A stretch of 64,000 nucleotides of DNA from Lignipirellula cremea. Its GTDB lineage: Bacteria; Planctomycetota; Planctomycetia; Pirellulales; Pirellulaceae. The stretch's first letter is position 1. Each line of letters opens with the position of its first letter. Both the position numbers and the translations under genes were made by a program. Location: assembly GCF_007751035.1 (NCBI RefSeq), contig NZ_CP036433.1:6987001-7051000 (forward strand), in the 5' to 3' direction. Positions 18,124-26,011 of the stretch are shown here, in pieces. The notes under the pieces are model-generated. The model ran no database searches and was not told where the DNA came from. It saw nothing but the letters and a program-made list of their open reading frames with translations.

Positions 18124-20111
18124 CGGGCGTCCCTTTCCGCAGGCGACTGGCCTGGTTCTGTCTGTTTGTCGGCTGTGTTGCGCTCGGGCTGCGTTCGGCG
18201 GCGGGCGACGACCTGGATCGTTCCCACTGGGCGTTTGCGCCGATTGAACGTCCGGCCGTACCCGCGGTTGAGGATCGCGACTGGCCGCAAACCGAGATCG
18301 ACTACTTCATTCTGGCAAAGCTGGAGGCGCTGGGTCTGCAGCCCATGCCGGAGGCGAATCGGGCGACGCTGATCCGCCGGTTGACGTTCGACCTGACAGG
18401 GTTGCCGCCCTCGCCGGAGGAGACGCTGGCTTTTGTGAACGATGCTCGCCCGCTGGCGTATGAGCGGCTGGTCGACCGTCTGCTGGCCCGGCCGGCCTAT
18501 GGGGAACGGATGGCCCAGTCGTGGCTGGACCTGGCCCGCTTCGCCGAGACCGATGGCTTTGAGCATGACCATGTGCGGCCGGAGGCCTGGCGATATCGCG
18601 ACTGGGTGATCCAGGCGTTTAACGCTGATCTGCCGTACGATCGGTTTGTGGGGCTGCAGCTGGCAGGAGACGAACTGGAGCCGTCGAGTGCGGACGCGCG
18701 GCAGGCGACCGCGTTCTGCGTGGCGGGTCCCGACATGCCCGACATCAACTCGCAAGAGGAACGTCGCCATGTGCTGCTGAACTCGCTGACATCGACGGTT
18801 GGCTCGGTCTTCCTGGGGATGCAGGTCGGCTGCGCCCAGTGCCATGATCATAAGTTCGATCCGGTCTCCCAGGCCGACTTTTACAGTTTGCGCGCCGTGT
18901 TTGAGCCGAGCGTGCAGCTGAAAAAGAACAAGTCGGTGGCCATGCTGCAGGAGACGACAGCCGATCCGGCTCCCAGCCGTTTGATGGAACGGGGCGACTG
19001 GCGCCGACCGGGAGACATCGTCCCGCCGGCCTTTCTGCCGATCGCCAATCCGACCGGCGCGTTACTGAGCGATCGGGCGGCCGATTTCGCCAATAAGACC
19101 ACCAGCGGCCGTCGCTCGGCGTTTGCCTCCTGGCTGATGGATGCCGATAACCCGCTGCCGGCCCGGGTCATGGCGAACCGCTTGTGGCAGTACCATTTTG
19201 GCGCCGGGCTCTGCCGCAGCGAAAGCGATTTTGGCTACCTGAGCAGCGATCCCACACACCCCAAGCTGCTCGACTGGCTGGCCGACGCGTTCCGTCAGGA
19301 TGGCTGGAGCATGAAACGCTTCCAAAGGCGCCTCGTCCTGTCGGCCGTCTACCGCCAGGCCAGTCGAGACGAAACGACGGAAGAGACGACTGGCGCCGGG
19401 AACATCGCGGCTGTCCAATCTGACACGACGTCGCCTGAACGCCCGACGATCGCCGACCGACTGGCTGCGTCGCTGCAGCAGGATCCTTCCAACCGCTTGC
19501 TGGCCCGGTATCCGCGGCGCCGGCTGACGGGCGAAGCGGTCCGCGACGCCATGCTGCTGGCGGCCGGCAGTTTGAACCGACAGTACGGCGGCGAAAGCGT
19601 CCTGCCGCCGTTGCCGCCCGAGTTGACCTCGACGCTGCTGCGCGGCCAGTGGCAGCCGACCGACGATCTCTGGCAGCGGGAACGGCGAAGCATTTATGTG
19701 TTCGCCCGGCGTAATTTGCGGTATCCGATTTTCGAAGCGTTCGACCGTCCCGATGGGAACGAAAGCTGTCCCCGCCGGCACGTTTCCACCACGGCCCCGC
19801 AATCGCTGCTGATGCTCAACTCGGAGTTCTCCCGCACCATCGCGGAACGCTTCGCCGCCCGCGTGCTGGCGGCCGGCGCCAGTCCGGCGGAGCAGGTGGA
19901 GGCCGCCTGGCTGATCGCGTTCCACCGTCGCCCGGACGCGGTGGAGACCGAACGGCTGCTCACGTTCCTGGCGGAGCAAACGGAACAGATCGCCGCCGAG
20001 CAACCGCCTGGAACCAGCAAGGCGGAGCATGCCAAAAGCGCCCAGCAGGAAGCGTGGGTCGACTCGTGCCTGGCGCTGTTGAATACGAGCCCGTTTGTCT
20101 ATCTTGATTGA
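18120..20111 (+). CDS. DUF1549/DUF1553 protein without cytochrome domain
   Basis: The 663-residue secreted protein has a signal peptide (1-28). The DUF1549 domain (about 55-260) shows EIDYFILAKLEALGL, LTFDLTGLPPSPEE and SWLDLARFAETDGFEHD. It includes a CAQCHDHKFDP motif that resembles a c-type heme site. The DUF1553 domain follows (about 335-640: FASWLMDADNPLPARVMANR, then RHVSTTAPQSLLMLNS). Many relatives carry an N-terminal PSCyt1 cytochrome, which is absent here. The start overlaps the stop of the DUF1501 gene, so the two are translated together. Confidence 0.9.
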   Translation: MTGVPFRRRLAWFCLFVGCVALGLRSAAGDDLDRSHWAFAPIERPAVPAVEDRDWPQTEIDYFILAKLEALGLQPMPEANRATLIRRLTFDLTGLPPSPEETLAFVNDARPLAYERLVDRLLARPAYGERMAQSWLDLARFAETDGFEHDHVRPEAWRYRDWVIQAFNADLPYDRFVGLQLAGDELEPSSADARQATAFCVAGPDMPDINSQEERRHVLLNSLTSTVGSVFLGMQVGCAQCHDHKFDPVSQADFYSLRAVFEPSVQLKKNKSVAMLQETTADPAPSRLMERGDWRRPGDIVPPAFLPIANPTGALLSDRAADFANKTTSGRRSAFASWLMDADNPLPARVMANRLWQYHFGAGLCRSESDFGYLSSDPTHPKLLDWLADAFRQDGWSMKRFQRRLVLSAVYRQASRDETTEETTGAGNIAAVQSDTTSPERPTIADRLAASLQQDPSNRLLARYPRRRLTGEAVRDAMLLAAGSLNRQYGGESVLPPLPPELTSTLLRGQWQPTDDLWQRERRSIYVFARRNLRYPIFEAFDRPDGNESCPRRHVSTTAPQSLLMLNSEFSRTIAERFAARVLAAGASPAEQVEAAWLIAFHRRPDAVETERLLTFLAEQTEQIAAEQPPGTSKAEHAKSAQQEAWVDSCLALLNTSPFVYLD

Positions 20112-20413
20112 CGCCTGGCCGGCAGCGGGAAATTTCTTCGCCAGAGAACCCGCCAGGTAGGGTGGATTGCGCGCGGGCTTCTGGCTTACACTAACGCACG
20201 ATCGATTTGCCGCGAAACCCTGCGGCGCGGTCTTCGTCGACGGCGATCCCTGGACGGTGCAGGCTCTTCTGTTTTCGCAGGGGAGCTTCCCTCCCGCGGG
20301 AACGTCTGGCGGCGAAGGGGCCGCGCACCGGCGGGAACGGTCCGGTCCTGGGAGACGATCCGGCTCTCGTGATCGGACCTCGCTTCACCTTTCAAATTTT
20401 GGGGAGAGTCACC
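20112..20413. other. Intergenic region, no gene recognised
   Basis: This 302-bp stretch before the DUF350 gene has no supported gene. It likely holds the promoter of the DUF350-spermidine-synthase pair. Confidence 0.4.
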
Positions 20414-20800
20414 GTGCCTGGCATGAACTGGCGAGTTGCAATCGCTTGCCTCGGGACCCTTTTAATGTTTACTTCCCTGGGCTGGTCGCAAGAAGCTGCC
20501 GGGGACGGCGCTACGGAAACAGTCGTCGCCGTACAGGAATCGCCCGTGCCGGTCATGGTCGCCGGTACGCCAGCGGCGTTCGACCTGACGCACGATTTGC
20601 TGCGTCCTTTGCTGATTGCGATCGTGTTTACGATCGTCGGTCTGATCCTGTTTGGCGTGGCGATCTGGTTGATCGTTAAACTTTCGCCTTTCTCCGTGCG
20701 TAAAGAAATCGAAGACGACCAGAACATTGCCCTGGGGCTGATTATCGGCTCCATGATTATTGGCATTGCCATTGTGCTGGCGGCGTCGCTGGTGGGATAG
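20414..20800 (+). CDS. DUF350 membrane protein
   Basis: The 128-residue protein (GTG start at 20414, GGGGAGAG 6 nt upstream; ATG 20423 also possible) has a signal-like segment. It then has two helices matching DUF350: LLIAIVFTIVGLILFGVAIW and ALGLIIGSMIIGIAIVLAAS. Between them KEIEDDQNIALG is the typical DUF350 loop. DUF350 proteins are small inner-membrane proteins of unknown role, often encoded beside spermidine-synthase-like membrane proteins, and here that gene starts 6 nt downstream. Confidence 0.85.
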   Translation: MPGMNWRVAIACLGTLLMFTSLGWSQEAAGDGATETVVAVQESPVPVMVAGTPAAFDLTHDLLRPLLIAIVFTIVGLILFGVAIWLIVKLSPFSVRKEIEDDQNIALGLIIGSMIIGIAIVLAASLVG

Positions 20801-20806
20801 GTTTCA

Positions 20807-22306
20807 ATGAAGCGGATCGGGCTGCTCTATCTGAGCGTCTTTATCGTTGCCACGAGCGGCCTGATATACGAACTGCTGGCCGGCACGCTGGCCAGCTACG
20901 TACTGGGCGATTCCGTCACGCAGTTTTCAACCTGCATCGGCGCCTACCTGTTCGCCCTGGGCATTGGGGCCTGGCTGTCGGGGTTTGTCGACAAGTCGCT
21001 CGCCCGCATGTTTATCGAGATCGAGTTCGCCGTGGCGCTGGTCGGCGGATTTTCGGCCCCGCTGCTGTTTGTCTGCTTCGCCAAGCTGACCATGTTCCGT
21101 GTAGCGCTCTACGGCGTAGTGCTGGCGGTCGGCATCCTCGTCGGGTTGGAGCTGCCGCTGCTGATGCGCATTTTGCGCGATCGCCTGCAGTTCAAGGATC
21201 TGGTTTCCCGGGTGCTAACGTTCGACTACATCGGCGCGCTGGCGGCCTCGCTGGCGTTTCCGTTGTTCCTGGTGCCGACGCTGGGCCTGGTGCGAACCTC
21301 GCTGATGTTTGGCATTTTGAACGGCATGGTCGGCATGTGGGGCACGTGGGTGCTGGATCGCGAGATCAGCGGCTCGCTGCTGTTCCTGCGTCTGCGCGGC
21401 GTTGGCGTGCTGTTGCTGCTGACGATCGGCCTGATCAAGGCTGACTCCTTTACCACCTGGGTCGAGGACCAGCTGTACGACCAGCCGGTGGTGTACTCGG
21501 CCACGTCGTCGTACCAGCGGATCGTGGTGACCCAGGGCGGGGAGGTATTCCGCCTGTTCCTCGACGGCAACCTGCAGTTCAATTCGGCCGACGAATATCG
21601 CTACCATGAAGCGCTCGTCCACCCGGCCATGGCGGCCGCCGGCCAGCAGCAGCGGGTGCTGGTCCTGGGCGGAGGCGATGGGCTGGCGGTCCGCGAGATC
21701 CTCAAACACCAGGCGGTGGAGCATGTCACCCTGGTCGACCTGGACCCGGCCATGACGCAGCTGCCGGATCACTTTCCGCCGCTGGGCCAGCTGAACCAGA
21801 ATGCCCTGCACGACCCGCGCGTCAATGTGCTTAACGACGACGCCTTTTTGTGGCTGATGCGAAGCCGCTCCCGGTTTGATGTGATCATCGTCGACTTTCC
21901 CGATCCCAACAATCTGGCTCTGGGCAAACTGTACACCCGACGGTTTTATCAAATGCTGCTCCGCCATTTGAATCCCGGCGGTGCGATCGCCGTGCAGGCG
22001 ACCTCGCCTTTGGTGGCGCCCAACACCTACTGGTGTATCGTGAACACCATGCAGGCGGCCGGCTGGAAGACGCTCCCCTACCAGACCGCCGTGCCCAGCT
22101 TTGGCGTGTGGGGCTTTGTACTGGCCAAAGCCGAACCCTTGACGCCGCCGCAGAACGCGCCAACGGGGCTGCGATTCTTGAACGAACAAACCCTCGCCGC
22201 CCTGTTTGCCCTGCCTAACGACAGCCAGCCGCGGGAAACGGGCGTCAATCGTTTAGACAACCAGCTCCTGGTCCGCTACTATTCTCTGGATACGGGCGGG
22301 CTGTAA
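20807..22306 (+). CDS. Membrane spermidine-synthase-like protein
   Basis: The 499-residue protein has about seven hydrophobic segments in residues 1-210 and then a soluble aminopropyltransferase-like domain. That domain shows DEYRYHEALVHP (262-273), VLVLGGGDGLAVREILKH (284-301, nucleotide-binding glycines), LVDLDPAMTQLP and FDVIIVDFPDPNN. In polyamine aminopropyltransferases these residues bind decarboxylated SAM and the amine. Membrane-fused versions are common beside DUF350; their substrate is not established. It ends in FYQMLLRHLNPGGAIAVQAT and a short tail. A likely terminator follows. Confidence 0.88.
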   Translation: MKRIGLLYLSVFIVATSGLIYELLAGTLASYVLGDSVTQFSTCIGAYLFALGIGAWLSGFVDKSLARMFIEIEFAVALVGGFSAPLLFVCFAKLTMFRVALYGVVLAVGILVGLELPLLMRILRDRLQFKDLVSRVLTFDYIGALAASLAFPLFLVPTLGLVRTSLMFGILNGMVGMWGTWVLDREISGSLLFLRLRGVGVLLLLTIGLIKADSFTTWVEDQLYDQPVVYSATSSYQRIVVTQGGEVFRLFLDGNLQFNSADEYRYHEALVHPAMAAAGQQQRVLVLGGGDGLAVREILKHQAVEHVTLVDLDPAMTQLPDHFPPLGQLNQNALHDPRVNVLNDDAFLWLMRSRSRFDVIIVDFPDPNNLALGKLYTRRFYQMLLRHLNPGGAIAVQATSPLVAPNTYWCIVNTMQAAGWKTLPYQTAVPSFGVWGFVLAKAEPLTPPQNAPTGLRFLNEQTLAALFALPNDSQPRETGVNRLDNQLLVRYYSLDTGGL

Positions 22307-22314
22307 CGCAGCGT

Positions 22315-22357
22315 GCGGGATCCTGTCTTGTCGCCGGCCCGCCGTCCCGCTTTTTTT
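22315..22357 (+). terminator. Possible rho-independent terminator
   Basis: GCGGGA at 22315-22320 pairs with TCCCGC at 22345-22350, followed directly by seven T residues. It lies just after the spermidine-synthase-like gene and before the GspF-like gene. The loop is long (24 nt) but partly self-complementary (GCCGGC). Confidence 0.45.
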
Positions 22358-22371
22358 CGTCAACCGCCGCC

Positions 22372-23406
22372 ATGCCCAAACCGCTTTCCGCCGACGAACT
22401 GGCCGCTCTGGGGGACGAACTGGCCGCGCTTGCCCGGGCAGGCGTGCCGCTGGACCAGGGGCTGCTGGCGCTGCGGAGCGAACTGCCGGGAAGGGCTGGC
22501 TTCGCTGCAGAAGAGATCGGCCAGCGGCTGGCCGCCGGTGAACGCTGGAGCGACGTCGTCGGCGAGGGGCAGTTTCCGCCCATGTTCGCCGCCGTACTCG
22601 AGGCCGGCATCCGCTCCAGCGAGCTGGGCCCGGCGATCGAAGCGTACGTCGCCACGCTGCGGCGCACCTCGGAACTGCGCAAACGGCTGAGCATCGCCCT
22701 GTTGTATCCCGTGCTGCTCCTCTGCCTGGCGTATGGACTGACCCTGTTTATCGGCTTGTCCTGGCTGCCGGACCTGACCAGCTCTTATGCAGAGAGCGAG
22801 CTGGAAACGCTGCCCGTGCTCGACAGCGTGTCCCACTGGATAGTGGCGACTCGCTGGTTCTGGGCTCCGCTGCCGCCCCTGCTTTTACTGCTGGGTCTGG
22901 GCTGGTGGCTGCTGCAGCTGAGCGGGCCCGCGTTGCCCCGGTCGCGATTTGCGCTGGGGGTGTCCGTGGTTCGCCAGGGACGGGCCGCTATCTTTGCCGA
23001 TCTGTTAGCGCTACTGCTGGAACGGGAGACCGACTTGCCAACCGCCTTGCCGCTGGCGGCGCAGGCCAGCGGCGACGCGCAGCTCCAGGCCGGAGCCAGC
23101 AAGCTGGTCGCCAGCCTGGAGCAGGGCTCACCGGTGGGAGAAACGCCCGAGTTGCCGCCGCTGATTGGCTGGTTGCTGCGGTCCCACGCCCCGGAACAGC
23201 AGATGGTCGCCGCCCTGCGGCGATTGAGCGGGCAATACCATCGTCGGGCGATCCAGCGGACGGAATGGTTAGCGCATGCTTTGCCCACGTGGCTGGCGAT
23301 TGGGCTGGGCGGCGGCGCCGCCATGCTACTGGCGAGCGCCGTCTTTGGCTCCTGGGCCAGCGTCATCTACGAACTGGCTCGCCCGCATTTCTTCAACGCA
23401 GGCTGA
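22372..23406 (+). CDS. Type II secretion system F domain protein (GspF-like)
   Basis: The 344-residue protein starts with a cytoplasmic helical T2SF-like domain (LAALGDELAALARAGVPLDQGLLALRSEL) with FAAVLEAGIRSSELGPAIEAY, the usual GspF/PulF pattern. Hydrophobic segments follow at about 105-125, 160-182 and 305-330, with a second T2SF-like segment between. GspF proteins are inner-membrane platforms for type II secretion or type IV pili. No other gsp or pil gene is nearby, so the partner machinery must be encoded elsewhere. Confidence 0.8.
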   Translation: MPKPLSADELAALGDELAALARAGVPLDQGLLALRSELPGRAGFAAEEIGQRLAAGERWSDVVGEGQFPPMFAAVLEAGIRSSELGPAIEAYVATLRRTSELRKRLSIALLYPVLLLCLAYGLTLFIGLSWLPDLTSSYAESELETLPVLDSVSHWIVATRWFWAPLPPLLLLLGLGWWLLQLSGPALPRSRFALGVSVVRQGRAAIFADLLALLLERETDLPTALPLAAQASGDAQLQAGASKLVASLEQGSPVGETPELPPLIGWLLRSHAPEQQMVAALRRLSGQYHRRAIQRTEWLAHALPTWLAIGLGGGAAMLLASAVFGSWASVIYELARPHFFNAG

Positions 23407-23482
23407 CGAAGAAGCCAGGCGTCAACAACACGCCAGCGGGTCAACGCACTGGCGCAGCAGATCGGCCGCCGTCGCGATCAAC

Positions 23483-25147
23483 CTATACCCGTTTGCTCAA
23501 GCGTTCGGCCAGGCGGATCAGGGCCTGGCTGGAATCTTCGACGCCAATTTTGACCTGGATCAGGCTGGGACCGCTCAGATCATCCCAGGCGCTGGCCATC
23601 GCCTGGGCGAACTCCCCTTCGGTGGCTGCCTGGTAACCGCGTCCGCCGCCGTAGACCTCAGGCAGTTTGGAATAGTTCCAGGGGAGAATCTCGTTGTACT
23701 CCCAGTCGCCCGGATGAAGGAACCGCTCTGTGCCGTAACCATGGTTATCAAGAATGATCATGACGGCCGGGATCTTATGGCGGACCATGGTGGAAAACTC
23801 CTGCCCCGTCATTTGAAAAGCGCCGTCGCCGCAAATGACCAGAGGCCGGCCGTCGGGACGGGCGAAGTGCGCGCCCAGCGCCGCCGGGGTCGAGAAGCCC
23901 ATCGAGGTGTAATAGGCCGGGCTGATAAACTCCGTGCGTCCCTGGATGATCAGGTCGGTGGCGGAAAACAGCGAGTCGCCAATGTCGGCGATCACGATCG
24001 TATCCTCTTCCATCCGGTCGTTCAGCAGGGCGATCATCCGGCTGATGGTGATCGGGGCCTCGGCCTTCAGTTCAAACGGACGCGTCTTCTGCCGCACGCC
24101 GGGCGGAATCTCCCGGGTGGTTGGCGGCAGCTTCTCGGTGAGCGACTGCATAAAGTCGCCCAGCTGCACGCCGTGGAAATGATGATGGCGAATCCGCAGC
24201 TGTTCGCTCGTGGCGTAAATGCATTTGTTGGGATTCAAGTCGGCCGTGTAAATACCCAGGTTGATGTCGGTCATAAAGGCGCCCAGCAGCAGCACGCAGT
24301 CGCTTTCTTCGACAAAACGCGTGACCTCCTCGCGGCCCATGGCGCCTTCGTAGATGCCCACATACAGCGGGTGCGTTTCCCGGACGACGCTTTTTCCCAG
24401 CAGGGTGGCGGCGATCGGAATGTTGCTGCGTTCGGCCAGCTCCACCAGCTGGTCCTGCAGGCCAAACCGGTGCACTTCGACGCCGGCCAGGATGATCGGC
24501 TTCTGGGCTTTGGCGAGCATCGCCACGGCGTCGTCGCACGCTTCGCTCATCGCTTGCGGATCGCTGGCGACTTCCACCTTGGAAAACGGCGGGCTGGTCT
24601 GCGGGACGACTTCGACCATGTCCCGCGGCAGCTCCAGATAGACGGGGCGTTTGAACCGGGAGGCCGCATCCAGCACGCGGTCGATCTCGCGAAAGGCAGT
24701 CGCCGGGTCGTGCAGTTCGGCGCCGGCGATGCACAGCTTTTCAAACACATCCATCTGCGTATGGAACTCCCGCACCTTGTGGTGCAGCAGCGGATTATTA
24801 TCCCGTTCCGACATGCCAGGCGAACCGGAAATCACCACCACCGGCGACTTCTCGGCGAACGCCCCCGCGATCGAATTGCATACGCTTAATCCACCGACAC
24901 AGTACGTTACGCAAACGGCCCCCATGCCGTTGACCCGGGCGTAAGCGTCGGCCGCAAAGCCGGCGTTATCTTCGCGCGTGCAGCCGACCGTTTTGATCGC
25001 GCTTTTTTCCAGCATGCCATAAAAGGTCAGCACGTAGTCGCCCGGGATGCCGAAGACATGGCCGATGCCATAATCCTGCAGGCGCTGGATCAGATACTGG
25101 CCGATCGACAGGGCGGCAGGAGAGTGCGTGGAATCGTGGGTCGCCAT
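23483..25147 (-). CDS. Thiamine-diphosphate 2-oxoacid decarboxylase (pyruvate/indolepyruvate type)
   Basis: The 554-residue enzyme has an N-terminal Pyr domain with FGIPGDYVLTFYGML and the catalytic Glu in CTREDNAGFAADAYARVNG. The LLHHKV motif is the paired-His signature of pyruvate and indolepyruvate decarboxylases. The C-terminal PP domain has VICGDGAFQMTGQE and LDNHGYGTER, the GDG...N cofactor-binding motif. It decarboxylates a 2-oxoacid to an aldehyde; pyruvate, indolepyruvate and phenylpyruvate are all possible. I use ATG 25147, preceded by AAAGGA; a longer frame upstream has no homology-like sequence. Confidence 0.88.
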   Translation of the reverse strand: MATHDSTHSPAALSIGQYLIQRLQDYGIGHVFGIPGDYVLTFYGMLEKSAIKTVGCTREDNAGFAADAYARVNGMGAVCVTYCVGGLSVCNSIAGAFAEKSPVVVISGSPGMSERDNNPLLHHKVREFHTQMDVFEKLCIAGAELHDPATAFREIDRVLDAASRFKRPVYLELPRDMVEVVPQTSPPFSKVEVASDPQAMSEACDDAVAMLAKAQKPIILAGVEVHRFGLQDQLVELAERSNIPIAATLLGKSVVRETHPLYVGIYEGAMGREEVTRFVEESDCVLLLGAFMTDINLGIYTADLNPNKCIYATSEQLRIRHHHFHGVQLGDFMQSLTEKLPPTTREIPPGVRQKTRPFELKAEAPITISRMIALLNDRMEEDTIVIADIGDSLFSATDLIIQGRTEFISPAYYTSMGFSTPAALGAHFARPDGRPLVICGDGAFQMTGQEFSTMVRHKIPAVMIILDNHGYGTERFLHPGDWEYNEILPWNYSKLPEVYGGGRGYQAATEGEFAQAMASAWDDLSGPSLIQVKIGVEDSSQALIRLAERLSKRV

Positions 25148-25528
25148 CGGGTAATCCTTTCGCAAAACAAAAAACCAGAGTCCGCCCGCCGACCGGCGAC
25201 GTCCTGTTTTCATGGCCTGATTTAATGGTACGGCTCCGCCGCGAGCAGGAAAGCTGCAGCAAGGCCCACCTCCTTGCGCAAGCTATCAGCCCGCACGCCG
25301 AATCGCAACACGGCCAGAACCAGGCGAGCGGGACATTTACGGGGAAAGGAGAAGACAGCGACAGCCGTTGCCATCTCTTCATCGCGGCCGCCGAGTAACG
25401 CTGGTACCGGTGTTACAATTTCAGGGTAGCCGAAGCGCCGTTTTGATCTGGCGTTGTCGAACCGTGTCGGAGCCGCAGAAGGCGAGCGAATAGCCGAAGA
25501 GGGCGGCCAATAGATTGCCTTTACTCTA

Positions 25529-25655
25529 GTGGTGCGTCAAACTTCAATCTTAGAGTGAGCGATTTCGGCCGTGCTGCTGTGCTGCCAAAAAAAACCGGGG
25601 GCTAGCGCCCGGCGGCTGATTTAGAGAAACCTGATTTGATGGTTTGACGCACCAC
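25529..25655. mobile_element. 127-bp miniature element with 14-bp terminal inverted repeats
   Basis: GTGGTGCGTCAAAC at 25529-25542 and its exact complement GTTTGACGCACCAC at 25642-25655 bracket a 127-bp segment. It has no gene and contains a near-perfect internal palindrome (CCGGGGGCTAGCGCCCGG). The structure fits a MITE or other dispersed non-coding repeat. No target duplication could be identified with confidence. Confidence 0.6.
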
Positions 25656-26011
25656 CAGGCCCCGTTCTTGAGCCTCGATCAGCGCGGATGCAGGATCAGC
25701 TCCTGGGCGACGGAATCTGTTTTGCCGGCACCCGTCGGTCCTCGTAAAGTCTGGGTAGCCCCCATTGCCGCCTGGCGTGCTGCGGTTCCCGCTTGTGCAG
25801 TTTGTGCATCAAAGCCATGCGGGCGGGGCGTTTTCAGGGGTTCCTGAAAACGTGGAAGTTTTTCCCAAATGCGTGGTTGATTTCCGTCATAATTACAAGG
25901 GTCAAGTTGTCATCCAAGTCCGACGCTCTGGGCATCGGCAAACAATCTCGCGCCGGCGAATGATCCCGCCTTGAGCGTCGATTGAATAACGTCGATTCGA
26001 AGATTCCCCGC
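25656..26011. other. Intergenic region with a possible gene remnant
   Basis: On the minus strand a stop-free frame of 77 codons runs from 25909 to a stop at 25679-25681. It includes GPTGAGKTDSVAQELILHPR, which looks like a P-loop followed by a C-terminus, but it has no upstream start codon. It may be the tail of a degraded gene or chance. Nothing else is recognised before the DUF1592 gene. Confidence 0.3.

Noticed and set aside
25679-25909. A 77-codon stop-free frame with GPTGAGKT on the minus strand as a real P-loop gene
   Set aside because: There is no start codon, no Walker B and it is too short. At best it is a degraded C-terminus, so it is noted only as a possible remnant.
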